DNA from: Hymenobacter rubidus
GTDB lineage: Bacteria > Bacteroidota > Bacteroidia > Cytophagales > Hymenobacteraceae
Length of the DNA stretch: 64,000 nt
Direction: 5' to 3'
Assembly: GCF_016734815.1 (NCBI RefSeq)
Contig: NZ_JAERQF010000024.1
Coordinates: 1 to 64,000, forward strand
Shown: one piece after another, positions 42,769 to 50,357 of the stretch
How the letters are laid out: the number at the start of each line of letters is the position of its first letter
Position numbering within the stretch: the first letter of the stretch is position 1
Made by a program: the position numbers and the translations under genes
Notes under the pieces: model-generated
The model's input: only the letters and a program-made list of their open reading frames with translations
What the model was told of the DNA's origin: nothing
Database searches by the model: none

Positions 42769-43305
42769 TTGACCACCCCCGACCACTACGACCTGCTGCT
42801 GGCCCGCTGCCGGACCCTGTTTCTGGCCAAAACCCACGACTACGGCACGGCCTGGCGCATTCTGCGCCTACCCTCGGTCACGGACCAGATTTTTATCAAG
42901 GCCAACCGCATTCGGACCATTCAGGAAACCGGCGTGCAGCTGGTGGCCGATGACGTGAACGAGGAGTTCGTGGCCATCATCAACTACTGCCTCATTGCCC
43001 TGATGCAGCTGCACCTGCCCCAGAATACGCCGCTCGACATGGCGCCCGAGGCCGTGGCCGAAGCCTATGACACCGAAGCCGCCGAAAACCGCCGCCTCCT
43101 GCTGGCCAAAAACCACGACTACGGCGAAGCCTGGCGCCAGATGCGCGTATCGAGCATCACCGACCTGATTTTGATGAAGCTGCACCGCGTGAAGCAACTC
43201 GAAGACATCGGCGGCGCCGCCCTGGTGAGCGAAAGCGTGGAAGGCAGCTACCGCGACATGCTGAACTACGCCGTATTTGCCCTGATTTTGCGCGGCGAGG
43301 AGTAG
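42769..43305 (+). CDS. DUF1599 protein with an internal duplication
   Basis: A 178-residue cytosolic protein of the DUF1599 family, function unknown. It contains two clear repeats of about 75 residues: KTHDYGTAWRILRLPSVTDQ (about 21-40) and KNHDYGEAWRQMRVSSITDL (about 111-130), each followed by a K/H-rich helix (IKANRIRTIQE, MKLHRVKQLED) and then ..NYxxxAL. The spacing of His/Asp/Glu resembles MazG-like nucleotide pyrophosphohydrolases, but that is only a guess. The start is TTG at 42769. Its place beside folP and the DoxX-like gene is conserved in Bacteroidota. Confidence 0.87.
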   Translation: MTTPDHYDLLLARCRTLFLAKTHDYGTAWRILRLPSVTDQIFIKANRIRTIQETGVQLVADDVNEEFVAIINYCLIALMQLHLPQNTPLDMAPEAVAEAYDTEAAENRRLLLAKNHDYGEAWRQMRVSSITDLILMKLHRVKQLEDIGGAALVSESVEGSYRDMLNYAVFALILRGEE

Positions 43306-43343
43306 TTGTATGTTAGTAGTTGTTGGCTAGAAACTAGAAAGCA

Positions 43344-43452
43344 TAACGTCCTGCTGAGCTTGTCGAAGCATCTCTACCGCAATAGTAAACCCTGTCGATT
43401 GGATTACTTGCACAGTAGAGATGCTTCGACTACGCTCAGCAGGACGTTCTTT
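43344..43452. repeat. CTGAGCG-family palindromic repeat, GCATCTCTACC type
   Basis: Left arm AACGTCCTGCTGAGCTTGTC then GAAGCATCTCTACCG; right arm GTAGAGATGCTTCGACTACG then CTCAGCAGGACGTT. Between the DUF1599 and DoxX-like genes. Confidence 0.9.
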
Positions 43453-43506
43453 TGCCAACTGCCGCCCAATAACCCAACGCCTTGCCCGCGCGTTTTGCAC
43501 GCAGCT

Positions 43507-43514
43507 TACCTTTG
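43507..43514 (+). promoter_or_regulatory. TAnnTTTG promoter element of the DoxX-like gene
   Basis: TACCTTTG, a consensus match, lies 6 bases before the ATG at 43521. Confidence 0.6.
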
Positions 43515-43520
43515 CTCCCT

Positions 43521-44678
43521 ATGTCAGTCCCCAGTTCCGTTACCGCCGTTGCCCCCGCTCCGCACCCGTTGCGCACCCTCACCCGTGTGTGCTGGTTTAT
43601 ACTCGGCGCGCTTTTCATTTTCTCTGGCCTCATCAAGCTGAACGACCCGGTGGGCACTGCCTACAAGCTGGAAGAATACTTTGAGGTCTTTGCGGCTTCG
43701 GTGCCCAGCCTGGCCGGATTTTTCCTGTGGTTCAGAGGGCTTTCGCGCACGCTTTCCATCGTCATGAGCTCGCTGGAAGTGATTCTGGGGGTGGCGCTGC
43801 TGCTGCGCTGGCACCTGAAAGTGGTGCTATGGGCGCTGCTGGCGCTGCTGGTATTTTTTGCCTTCCTCACGTTCTACTCAGCTGCTTTCAACAAGGTGAC
43901 GGACTGTGGCTGCTTCGGCGATTTCATCAAGCTGAAGCCCTGGACTTCGTTTTTCAAAGACCTGTTTCTGCTGCTGCTCTGGACGGTGGTGTTTCTAAAC
44001 CAACGCTTTCTGCGTCACGCCTTTGTGCAGGGCATGGTGGGCATCATGGTCATGACCTTTGCCTCGGCCATTGCCATTGGCATTGGGGTGCGGGCGCTGG
44101 GGCACCTGCCGTATTTCGATTTTCTGCCCTACAAAGTCGGCAACGACATTGGCAAGCTGATGAAACCCAGTGCCCAATTGCGCTACAAGTACATCATGGA
44201 GAAAGGCGGCAAAACCGAGGAGTTCACCACCTACCCCGACTCGACCTGGACCTACAAAAGCATGGTGGCCCTCAACCCCGAGGACGCGCCCAAAATCACC
44301 GATTTCCGGGTGTGGAATGATGACGGCGACTACACCCCCGAGCTGTTGCGCGGCAACAAGCTGGTGCTGATAATCCAGAACACCGACAAGGCCGACCGCG
44401 ACCGGTATGACCAAATCAACAAGCTGCTGGACGACGCCAAGGAGTCGCGCCGGGGCATCACGCCGCTCATCATCACCAGCGCCAGCCCGGCCGAATTCGA
44501 CGTGTTCCGGCACAACGCCAATTTCGCGGTGCCCTTCTACTACGCCGACGCCACGGTCCTGAAATCCATCATCCGCTCCAACCCCGGCTTCGTGCTACTC
44601 AAAGACGGCGTGGTGCGCGGCAAATACCATTACCACGACATCCCCAGCATTGGGAAAGTGGAGGAAAAGCTGCAATAA
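43521..44678 (+). CDS. BT_3928-type DoxX-like membrane protein with thioredoxin-like tail
   Basis: A 385-residue inner-membrane protein. Four to five helices in the first 200 residues carry the DoxX/BT_3928 pattern: WFILGALFIFSGLIKLNDPVG (in two adjoining blocks, about 25-45), KLEEYFEVFA, a CGCFGD motif after the third helix (about 139-144). The C-terminal 170 residues are soluble and periplasmic, with a fold suggestive of thioredoxin (LVLIIQNTDKA ... PLIITSASPAEFDVFRH ... NPGFVLLKDGVVRGKYH). No CxxC is visible in that tail, so redox activity is doubtful. Family members are linked in Bacteroidota to folP and DUF1599, as here. Confidence 0.85.
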   Translation: MSVPSSVTAVAPAPHPLRTLTRVCWFILGALFIFSGLIKLNDPVGTAYKLEEYFEVFAASVPSLAGFFLWFRGLSRTLSIVMSSLEVILGVALLLRWHLKVVLWALLALLVFFAFLTFYSAAFNKVTDCGCFGDFIKLKPWTSFFKDLFLLLLWTVVFLNQRFLRHAFVQGMVGIMVMTFASAIAIGIGVRALGHLPYFDFLPYKVGNDIGKLMKPSAQLRYKYIMEKGGKTEEFTTYPDSTWTYKSMVALNPEDAPKITDFRVWNDDGDYTPELLRGNKLVLIIQNTDKADRDRYDQINKLLDDAKESRRGITPLIITSASPAEFDVFRHNANFAVPFYYADATVLKSIIRSNPGFVLLKDGVVRGKYHYHDIPSIGKVEEKLQ

Positions 44679-44702
44679 GTTTTTGCTAAACAATTAGCAA
44701 AC

Positions 44703-44798
44703 ATGTCCTGCTGAGCGCAGCCGAAGCATCTCTACCGCGCAAGTAATTAATTAGTATTGAGGTAGAGATGCTTCGGCTGCGCTCAGCAGGACGGTCTT
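44703..44798. repeat. CTGAGCG-family palindromic repeat, GCATCTCTACC type
   Basis: Left arm ATGTCCTGCTGAGCGCAGCC then GAAGCATCTCTACCG; right arm GGTAGAGATGCTTCGGCTGC then GCTCAGCAGGAC. Between the DoxX-like gene and the permease gene, ending 19 bases before the latter. Confidence 0.9.
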
Positions 44799-44816
44799 TT
44801 TCCCTATACCTAAAGA

Positions 44817-45875
44817 ATGTTTTCCTTTATTCTCCGTCGCCTGGGCCAGGGCCTGCTTGTGCTGGTGGGCGTGGCGTGCACGGTGTTTATTCTGTTCAAC
44901 GTGCTGCCCGGTGACCCCGCCGCCCTGCTGGCCGGCCAGCGCTCCGACGTGGCCACCAAAGCCGCCATCACCGCCGACCTGGGCCTCGACCAGCCCCTCC
45001 CCGCTCGCCTGCTGGGCTACCTCAACGACGTATCGCCGCTGGGGCTGCACCCGCGCGACTCGGCCGGGCGGGCGCGCTACGGTGGGGTGGCCGTGCTGCC
45101 GCTGGGCAGCCGCGCAGTGGTGCTGAAAACACCTTACCTGCGCCGCTCCTTCCAGAGCAATAAGGACGTGCTGCGCATTCTGCTCGACTATTTCCCCGGC
45201 ACCACGTGGCTGGCGCTGGCGGCCATGCTCATTGCCAGCGTGGGCGGTGTGGCCTTTGGCGTGGTGGCGGCGCTGCGGCCCCAGTCGTGGCTCGATAGGG
45301 TGCTGGTGAGCACCTCGGTGCTGGGTATTTCGGTGCCGTCGTTTGTAGCGGCCATTGTCATTGCCGTCACCTTCGGCTTTTACTGGAGCCACTGGACGGG
45401 CCTGAGCCTGACGGGCCAACTGTACGAAACCGACCCATTCACGGGCGAGCGGCATTTGGCACTGCGCAACCTGCTGCTGCCGGCCGTGGCGCTGGGCATC
45501 CGGCCGCTGGCCATCATCACGCAACTCACCCGCTCCAGCATGCTCGATGTGCTGGGCCAGGACTACATCCGCACGGCCCGCGCCAAGGGCCTGAGCCGCA
45601 CCGCTACCGTGCTGCACCACGCCCTGCGCAATGCCCTGAACCCGGTGGTCACGGCCGTATCGGGCTGGCTGGCTTCGCTCATGGCGGGCGCGTTTTTCAT
45701 CGAATACATCTTCAATTGGAAAGGCCTGGGCACGATAACGCTCCGCGCCGTCGAAAACCTCGATTTTCCCGTCGTGATGGGTTCTACGCTGTTCGTAGCC
45801 GCGCTGTTTGTGGTCATCAATATTGCCGTAGATGTCCTCTACGCCGTGCTCGACCCGCGTGTGAAACTGGGGTAG
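44817..45875 (+). CDS. peptide/nickel-type ABC transporter permease (DppB-like)
   Basis: A 352-residue inner-membrane permease of the DppB/OppB family. N-terminal helix and NVLPGDPAALLAGQ (about 27-40) are characteristic; the EAA-type cytosolic loop DYIRTARAKGLSRTATVLHHALRNAL (in blocks, about 245-270) contacts the ATPase. GAFFIEYIFNWKGLGTITL is the usual late block. An insertion of some 60 residues at about 60-110 (LNDVSPLGLHP ... VVLKTPYLRRSF) is found in Bacteroidota versions. No DppC, ATPase or binding-protein gene is adjacent, so its partners must be encoded elsewhere. Confidence 0.9.
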   Translation: MFSFILRRLGQGLLVLVGVACTVFILFNVLPGDPAALLAGQRSDVATKAAITADLGLDQPLPARLLGYLNDVSPLGLHPRDSAGRARYGGVAVLPLGSRAVVLKTPYLRRSFQSNKDVLRILLDYFPGTTWLALAAMLIASVGGVAFGVVAALRPQSWLDRVLVSTSVLGISVPSFVAAIVIAVTFGFYWSHWTGLSLTGQLYETDPFTGERHLALRNLLLPAVALGIRPLAIITQLTRSSMLDVLGQDYIRTARAKGLSRTATVLHHALRNALNPVVTAVSGWLASLMAGAFFIEYIFNWKGLGTITLRAVENLDFPVVMGSTLFVAALFVVINIAVDVLYAVLDPRVKLG

Positions 45876-45890
45876 TGTTTGTTACAAATT

Positions 45891-45994
45891 CTGTCATCCT
45901 GAGCGCAGCGAAGGACCTTATCATGGCAGAACAGATTGCGGTAATTCAAACGGCTGGGACGTGATAAGGTCCTTCGCTGCGCTCAGGATGACAG
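45891..45994. repeat. CTGAGCG-family palindromic repeat, GGACCTT type, overlapping the shikimate kinase start
   Basis: Left arm TCATCCTGAGCGCAGCGAAG then GACCTTATCA; right arm TGATAAGGTCCTTCGCTGCG then CTCAGGATGACAG. The ATG at 45988 in AGGATGACAG is the start codon of the next gene. Confidence 0.9.
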
Positions 45995-46587
45995 ACAACC
46001 CAGAACGGCCTTCTTCTGCCGACAAAACCCTTCTACCCACCGGCTCTGGCCACCTGAGCATCGTGGGCCTGCCCGGCTCCGGCAAAACCACTCTGGGCCG
46101 GCAGTTGGCGGCCCACTTCAACCGGCCGTTTCTGGACCTGGACATTGCAATTGAGGCCCGGACGGGCCAGAGCGTTCGCGAGATTTTTGCCGCCGCAGGC
46201 GAAGTTGGTTTCCGCGAGATTGAAGCGGCTGTGCTGCGCGAAGCCCTCGGCCGCTCGGGGCCGCCGCTGGTGCTGGCCACGGGCGGCGGCACTCCCTGCT
46301 TTCACGACAACATGACGCTGCTCAACCAGGCCGGCCCTACCCTCTGGCTCGACGTACCGGTGGCCGTGCTCGCCGCCCGCCTGCCCGCCGAGGAGGTAGC
46401 CAAACGCCCCCTGCTGGTGGCTGCCGGCGGGGCCGAAGCCTGGCTGCATGAAACCCTGGCCGCGCGAAGGGGGTTTTATGCCCAGGCGCGGCTGCGCTGC
46501 GCGGCTGCCTGCACGCTGCCCGCCGTGGTGGCCCAGCTAGCAGCGGCCGGGTTTGCCTTGCCCGGCGCATTGCCCCCGGCGTCGTAA
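45988..46587 (+). CDS. aroK: shikimate kinase
   Basis: Phosphorylates shikimate in aromatic amino-acid synthesis. 199 residues. Walker A GLPGSGKTT (27-35), substrate-binding D52 (DLDIAIEARTG) with the following Arg, GGGTP (99-103) and the lid Arg region (EVAKRPLL). Normal enzymes are about 170 residues and begin about 5-6 residues before Walker A. Here the only ATG in reach is at 45988, giving a 20-residue extension (MTDNPERPSS ... GSG). That ATG and the next codon or two are inside the right arm of the palindromic repeat at 45891-45994, so the repeat provides the start. Confidence 0.9.
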   Translation: MTDNPERPSSADKTLLPTGSGHLSIVGLPGSGKTTLGRQLAAHFNRPFLDLDIAIEARTGQSVREIFAAAGEVGFREIEAAVLREALGRSGPPLVLATGGGTPCFHDNMTLLNQAGPTLWLDVPVAVLAARLPAEEVAKRPLLVAAGGAEAWLHETLAARRGFYAQARLRCAAACTLPAVVAQLAAAGFALPGALPPAS

Positions 46588-46592
46588 TTTTG
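46585..46592 (+). promoter_or_regulatory. TAnnTTTG promoter element before the hydroxylase-like gene
   Basis: TAATTTTG overlaps the aroK stop codon and lies 28 bases before the ATG at 46621, an ordinary spacing giving a short leader. Confidence 0.5.
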
Positions 46593-46620
46593 TTTCTTTC
46601 GTCTGTTGTTCGTTATTCCT

Positions 46621-47295
46621 ATGCAATCCATCTCCACTGAAGAACCGGCCGTTCAGTCCGTTTCGGCGGCTGCCGCGCCGGTGCGGCCCAAGCACAAAGG
46701 TTCGGCGCAGTTGTTTCAGAACCCGGTGCTGGAGCGCTTGTCGCACACGCACATTGCGCTGCCGGTGAGCATTTTCATTGCCACAGCTGCTCTGAGTTTA
46801 TATTACGGCCTCACGCGCGGCTTTATGTCGGGGCTGTCGGCGTTGGGGCTGTTTTTGGTGGGCCTGTTTGCCTTCACCTTCGTGGAGTACCTGGTGCACC
46901 GCTACCTCTACCACATTCCGGCCACCACGCCGGGCCGGGCCAAGTTCCAGTACACCATGCACGGCGTGCACCACGAGTACCCCAAGGACAAGACCCGGCT
47001 GGCCATGCCGCCCATCATCACGGTGTTCGTGGCGTCGTTGCTGTTCTTTATTTTCCGGTTTAGCTTCGGCTCCTATGCGTTTGGGCTGTTGTCGGGCTTC
47101 ACATTTGGATACGCCATGTACCTGTTTGTGCACTATGCCATTCACGCGTATTCGCCCCCCAAAAACTTTCTGAAAGTGTGGTGGACGCACCACAGCCAGC
47201 ACCACTACCGGCAGGATGAGGTAGCTTTTGGGGTGAGCAGCACCCTCTGGGACCACATCATCGGCACCATGCCCGACCGCAAGAAAAGCGAATAG
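46621..47295 (+). CDS. sterol desaturase / fatty acid hydroxylase family protein
   Basis: A 224-residue di-iron membrane enzyme. All His clusters are present: H93/H98 (HRYLYH), H114/H117/H118 (HGVHHEYPKD), H171/H175 (HYAIHAY) and H190/H191/H194/H195 (HHSQHH). Four membrane helices. The order and the HGVHHEYPKD block resemble fatty-acid 2-hydroxylases (FA2H/Scs7) more than carotenoid or sterol enzymes, so it may 2-hydroxylate fatty acids of sphingolipids or lipid A-like lipids (inference). The start is the ATG at 46621, 28 bases after a promoter box. Confidence 0.88.
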   Translation: MQSISTEEPAVQSVSAAAAPVRPKHKGSAQLFQNPVLERLSHTHIALPVSIFIATAALSLYYGLTRGFMSGLSALGLFLVGLFAFTFVEYLVHRYLYHIPATTPGRAKFQYTMHGVHHEYPKDKTRLAMPPIITVFVASLLFFIFRFSFGSYAFGLLSGFTFGYAMYLFVHYAIHAYSPPKNFLKVWWTHHSQHHYRQDEVAFGVSSTLWDHIIGTMPDRKKSE

Positions 47296-47319
47296 CTTTT
47301 GTTGGGCTATTGGGAAACG

Positions 47320-47356
47320 AAAAAGGGCGGCCTCCGGAATGGGGCCGCCCTTTTTT
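47320..47356. terminator. rho-independent terminator
   Basis: AAAAAGGGCGGCC pairs with GGCCGCCCTTTTTT across a short loop, just after the hydroxylase-like gene. The A- and T-runs on either side suit both this gene and the convergent lipoprotein gene ending at 47376. Confidence 0.9.
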
Positions 47357-47375
47357 GTGCCGAACTGCGGGCCAG

Positions 47376-47555
47376 TTAGGTCCGGGGGCCGCGCATTTTG
47401 TTCACAATGAAAAATAGCAGCGCCACCACGATGAACACCGCAATGATGCCCGTATAAGCACCGGCTTTGAAGATGTCGCCGATGGCTTCGCAGCCAGTCA
47501 GCGTAGTGGCCAGCGCCACCAGAAAGGCAAATAGGGAAAGACGAGTGGCGTTCAT
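47376..47555 (-). CDS. small lipoprotein with a C-terminal membrane helix
   Basis: A 59-residue protein. A lipobox (LTGC with C22) follows the N-terminal hydrophobic stretch; mature part CEAIGDIFKAGAYTG then a membrane helix (about 34-52) and a basic end (NKMRGPRT). Short proteins with this lipobox plus IFKAG-helix plan are common in Bacteroidota, and I recall none with a shown function. The start is the ATG at 47555; the upstream in-frame ATG at 47597 would give a less typical signal. Confidence 0.72.
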   Translation of the reverse strand: MNATRLSLFAFLVALATTLTGCEAIGDIFKAGAYTGIIAVFIVVALLFFIVNKMRGPRT

Positions 47556-47648
47556 GGCAAAGAAAAGAAGGGGTGAGAAGTTGCCGCGGCTTTGCATACC
47601 GTCGGATAGTGGTTGATACTGAGGTAAACCACAAAAGGTTGAGCGTGC

Positions 47649-48050
47649 CTACTCCAAAACAAAGCGCCGCATCACAAATTCTTTACCCACCTGAAGCTGC
47701 ACCGCATATACTTTGCCGTCAGGCCGGTCAGGTCGGGCAAAACCCCTCCCGTACCAGTGGTTCTTTCGGTCGTCCGCAACGTGCGCACAACCATCCCCAA
47801 CGCCTTCACTACGTGCACTTGGGCCGTTGTGCTGTCCGCAGCAGGCGAGGCGGCGGCCAGCACCTCTTGGCTCGCCAACGGCAGCGAGGCGCAGCCCGCC
47901 GCCGAAGTTACAACCCAAGTATAAAGTGTCAGTCACGATGTACGTGCGACCAGTAGCGCCAATAATGGCTACGGCATTGAGGGGCCATTGAATGCGAAGG
48001 CATGGGTACGGCCTGCCGAGGGCGCCCCGCTGGCGCCGCCACGTACCTAA
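47649..48050 (-). pseudogene. decayed T9SS type A protein gene (C-terminal part)
   Basis: On the minus strand, translated pieces in shifting frames join into one T9SS-like end: GASGAPSAGRTHAFAFNGP, then NAVAIIGATGRTYIVTDT, then WVVTSAAGCASLPLASQEV ... AQVHVVKALGMVVRTLRTTE ... LPDLTGLTA, then KVYAVQLQVGKEFVMRRFVLE-like end (VGKEFVMRRFVLE). At least three frameshifts separate them. The intact protein at 35938-40344 has the same order (SAAGCAS ... VLNALGQVV ... GVYTVRVR). No N-terminal part was found upstream, where a GC-rich palindrome lies. A relic of a once larger secreted protein. Confidence 0.75.
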
Positions 48051-48086
48051 GATTTTAGAGCAGCTTCGGAGTCAGTGGCTGTTGGA

Positions 48087-48174
48087 GCGGGGCCTGCCCC
48101 CGCCCGTCATTGAACCAAACTAGCGCAACGGCGCGAACGATGTAAGAGCGGGGGCATGCCCCGCCCCTACATCG
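48087..48174. repeat. GC-rich intergenic palindrome
   Basis: GCGGGGCCTGCCCCCGC (48087-48103) and GCGGGGGCATGCCCCGC (48148-48164) are inverted copies with one mismatch, and the right copy also sits in a hairpin from CGATGTA to TACATCG (48138-48174). It abuts the upstream end of the decayed T9SS gene. Confidence 0.75.
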
Positions 48175-48716
48175 TTTATACTGTCGCCTAATTCCGACAT
48201 TGCCCTAATCAGGCCTCCTCCTTCGCCGATAACTGCGGCTGCTCCTGTCCAAGGCCGACCATCGAAAGCTGGCTGCAGTGGTCCAGCGGGTGGTCGCAAC
48301 GAGGCATTGGGCCGGTGGGCGCTTCGTTGCGAGCAATTGAAACAGCTATACAATCCACAAAGCCACTACCCAAAAGCGCGTAAACCATTGCACATTCGTA
48401 GTTTTCCTGCGTGTCGTCTCGATGCAGACACCACGTGGCCTGCGGTAAAAATTTCGCCTCTTTTGTTGCCTGCACTTATCGCTTTTTCTAAGGATTTTCG
48501 AAACTTTTCGCCCCAATGAGCGGAACATAGCAAACCAGATTTTTTGGAAGCTCGTTGGCAATGTGGTATTTTTCCGATTGGGAAACCAGCGGGCCACCCG
48601 CGGGGCTATTTCTCAGCTTGTAAATCACCTATTGGCTATTCCTAATCATTTCGCCTCAAGCCGCACACGGTGCTTCTCTAATGGAGCGGCGTAGTTTCAT
48701 CCCAGTCCCCGTACAT
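48175..48716. other. low-GC gap without recognisable genes
   Basis: About 540 bases with lower GC than most of the window. Short open frames on both strands have no signal peptide, motif or composition of a real gene. It probably holds the promoter of the barrel gene at 48717 (TAGTTTCA at about 48692 is a weak candidate) and perhaps further remnants of the decayed gene. Confidence 0.45.
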
Positions 48717-49361
48717 ATGAAAAAAATTCTCTTCACATTAGCTACGCTTGCACTTTTTAGCTCGGCTTCTCATGCCCAACTACATAAGCGCCACGAATCG
48801 TATGTAGGCTTGAAAGCTGGTGGCTCGGCAGCATCATTTGTGGGCGACTTAGCACAAAACACACGGTTTGTATATGGGGGCCATGCTGGATTTTTCGCCA
48901 ATCTGGCCCTCAATGCCCCGTTTTCGATACAGCCCGAAATTCTTTATTCGATGAAAGGGATGCTGGGCCAGGCAGCGACCGTATACGAAAACGACACGTA
49001 TCACCTGAACTATATCGACGTGCCCGTGGCATTTCGGGCCAGCTGGAATGACTTGTTTGCCGAAGCTGGGCCCCAACTGGGCTACCTGCTCACGGCCAAG
49101 TCGACGACTCCTGCCGGGACGCTGAATTCACGGGATGCATTCCGCACCTTTGACTTTGGCTACCTGCTGGGAGTTGGTTACCAGCCCAAAAAAGGTGGCC
49201 TGGGCGTTGGCGGGCGCTACAATGCCGGCTTTACGAGCGTATACAAAGACCCGATTGACGGTACGGCCCCCCCCGAAGTACATAACGGTGTTTTTCAGGT
49301 GTACCTGACCTATTCGGCGCAGAAATACCATAAATACAAAAAGAGCAAGGGCGTCCGCTAG
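48717..49361 (+). CDS. outer-membrane beta-barrel protein (porin-family type, paralogue A)
   Basis: A 214-residue protein with signal peptide (1-20, SASHAQ) and an eight-strand barrel of the kind annotated PorT/outer-membrane beta-barrel in Bacteroidota. Markers: VGLKAGGSAASFVGD, GGHAGFFANLALN, FSIQPEILYSMKG, HLNYIDVPVAFR, FAEAGPQLGYLL, DFGYLLGVGYQ, and a final VYLTYSA strand, with a basic tail (YHKYKKSKGVR). Function unknown. The first of three related barrels in tandem; each has its own terminator. Lower GC than the flanking housekeeping genes. Confidence 0.85.
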   Translation: MKKILFTLATLALFSSASHAQLHKRHESYVGLKAGGSAASFVGDLAQNTRFVYGGHAGFFANLALNAPFSIQPEILYSMKGMLGQAATVYENDTYHLNYIDVPVAFRASWNDLFAEAGPQLGYLLTAKSTTPAGTLNSRDAFRTFDFGYLLGVGYQPKKGGLGVGGRYNAGFTSVYKDPIDGTAPPEVHNGVFQVYLTYSAQKYHKYKKSKGVR

Positions 49362-49395
49362 GGCTGCTTTACTTTCTGCTGCGTTTTCCATTATA

Positions 49396-49430
49396 CCACC
49401 CGGCTTCTCAGTTAAAAGCCGGGTGGTTTT
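49396..49430 (+). terminator. rho-independent terminator
   Basis: CCACCCGGCTT pairs with AAGCCGGGTGG followed by TTTT, 35 bases after the first barrel gene. Confidence 0.88.
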
Positions 49431-49603
49431 GTATATGGCGCAACATGAAGGGTTCGTGAAGGGCAGAAAAGGCCATTTGAGATAACAGTTGAAACTCGTC
49501 TGTGTAGGCAACCCACCGTTGTGGAAGGTAGTATAAAGCTCAGCCTTCGCCTAAAAGGCCAGCATTTTCATCCATTATCCTCTCAGTAGCTATCGCAATT
49601 GCC

Positions 49604-50188
49604 ATGAAAAAAATCCTAACTGTTCTGACTCTGACAGTGGCCACCGTCGGCACCGCTAATGCCCAGAAGCCCGCCAGCACCATTGGCATCACGGCGGCCT
49701 ACGGCCGCACCAGCCTGCTTGGCAACAACGAGTACACACCCGTCAATCACTCGGCCTACCAGGCCGGCCTGACAGCCGATGCCTACTTGTCGGAGGCCGT
49801 TTCTTTCCACCCCGAAGTGCTTTACACGCTGCAATACTTTGACGCCACGGCCCTTGACCTACTCAGCCGCGACGTCACCTACCTCAACGTGCCACTGCTG
49901 GCCCGTTACCACGCCGGCGGCCTGTTTTTTGAAGCTGGTCCGGAAGTCAACTTTGCTCTGAAAGCCGTGAACGAAGGCGGAGAAAACGTAAAAACGCAGG
50001 TAAACCCGGTGGTGCTCGACTACGTGGTGGGCCTAGGCTATCAACTCAACCACGGCCCGTCGATTGGAGTACGCTACGACGGCGGGGCATCCAATGTCTT
50101 TAAAAGCGATGCGAGCACGGTTTTGGGACGAGGCGCTTTCAAGTCCAGTTCTTTCTGGCTGTCGCTGGGGTACTCGTTTGGTGGCTAA
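49604..50188 (+). CDS. outer-membrane beta-barrel protein (paralogue B)
   Basis: A 194-residue protein with signal peptide (1-20, TANAQ). The barrel plan is shared with its neighbours: GITAAYGRTSLLG, YQAGLTADAYLSEAVSFHPE, VTYLNVPLLARYHAGGLFFE, AGPEVNFALKA, YVVGLGYQL, and a final SSFWLSLGYSFGG. It is shorter than paralogues A and C and lacks the basic tail. Its upstream gap of 240 bases contains the terminator of the previous gene. Function unknown. Confidence 0.82.
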   Translation: MKKILTVLTLTVATVGTANAQKPASTIGITAAYGRTSLLGNNEYTPVNHSAYQAGLTADAYLSEAVSFHPEVLYTLQYFDATALDLLSRDVTYLNVPLLARYHAGGLFFEAGPEVNFALKAVNEGGENVKTQVNPVVLDYVVGLGYQLNHGPSIGVRYDGGASNVFKSDASTVLGRGAFKSSSFWLSLGYSFGG

Positions 50189-50238
50189 GGCGTAGCGACG
50201 AGGCCGTTAATCAGCCCAAACATGCCTTGATTGCATCA

Positions 50239-50271
50239 CAAGCCCGGCTTCTCGTGCAGAGGTCGGGCTTG
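50239..50271 (+). terminator. rho-independent terminator
   Basis: CAAGCCCG pairs with CGGGCTTG followed by TTGTTTCT, 50 bases after the second barrel gene. Confidence 0.8.
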
Positions 50272-50323
50272 TTGTTTCTAAAAAGACGACAAAAAGCCTG
50301 CTAATACAACGACAACTGGGCAG

Positions 50324-50331
50324 TAGCTTTG
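50324..50331 (+). promoter_or_regulatory. TAnnTTTG promoter element of the third barrel gene
   Basis: TAGCTTTG, a consensus match, 26 bases before the ATG at 50358. Confidence 0.6.
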
Positions 50332-50357
50332 CGCTGCTACTTTAACTACTCCCGCTT

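Noticed and set aside
13953-45994. CRISPR array
   Set aside because: The repeats are inverted pairs scattered between genes over tens of kilobases, not evenly spaced direct repeats with spacers, and no cas genes are present.
47573-47991. Two plus-strand frames over the decayed T9SS gene
   Set aside because: They are the opposite strand of recognisable T9SS remnants and have no features of their own.
48209-48475. An 88-codon minus-strand frame in the low-GC gap
   Set aside because: No signal peptide, motif or family likeness, and overlapping frames of similar length exist on both strands.
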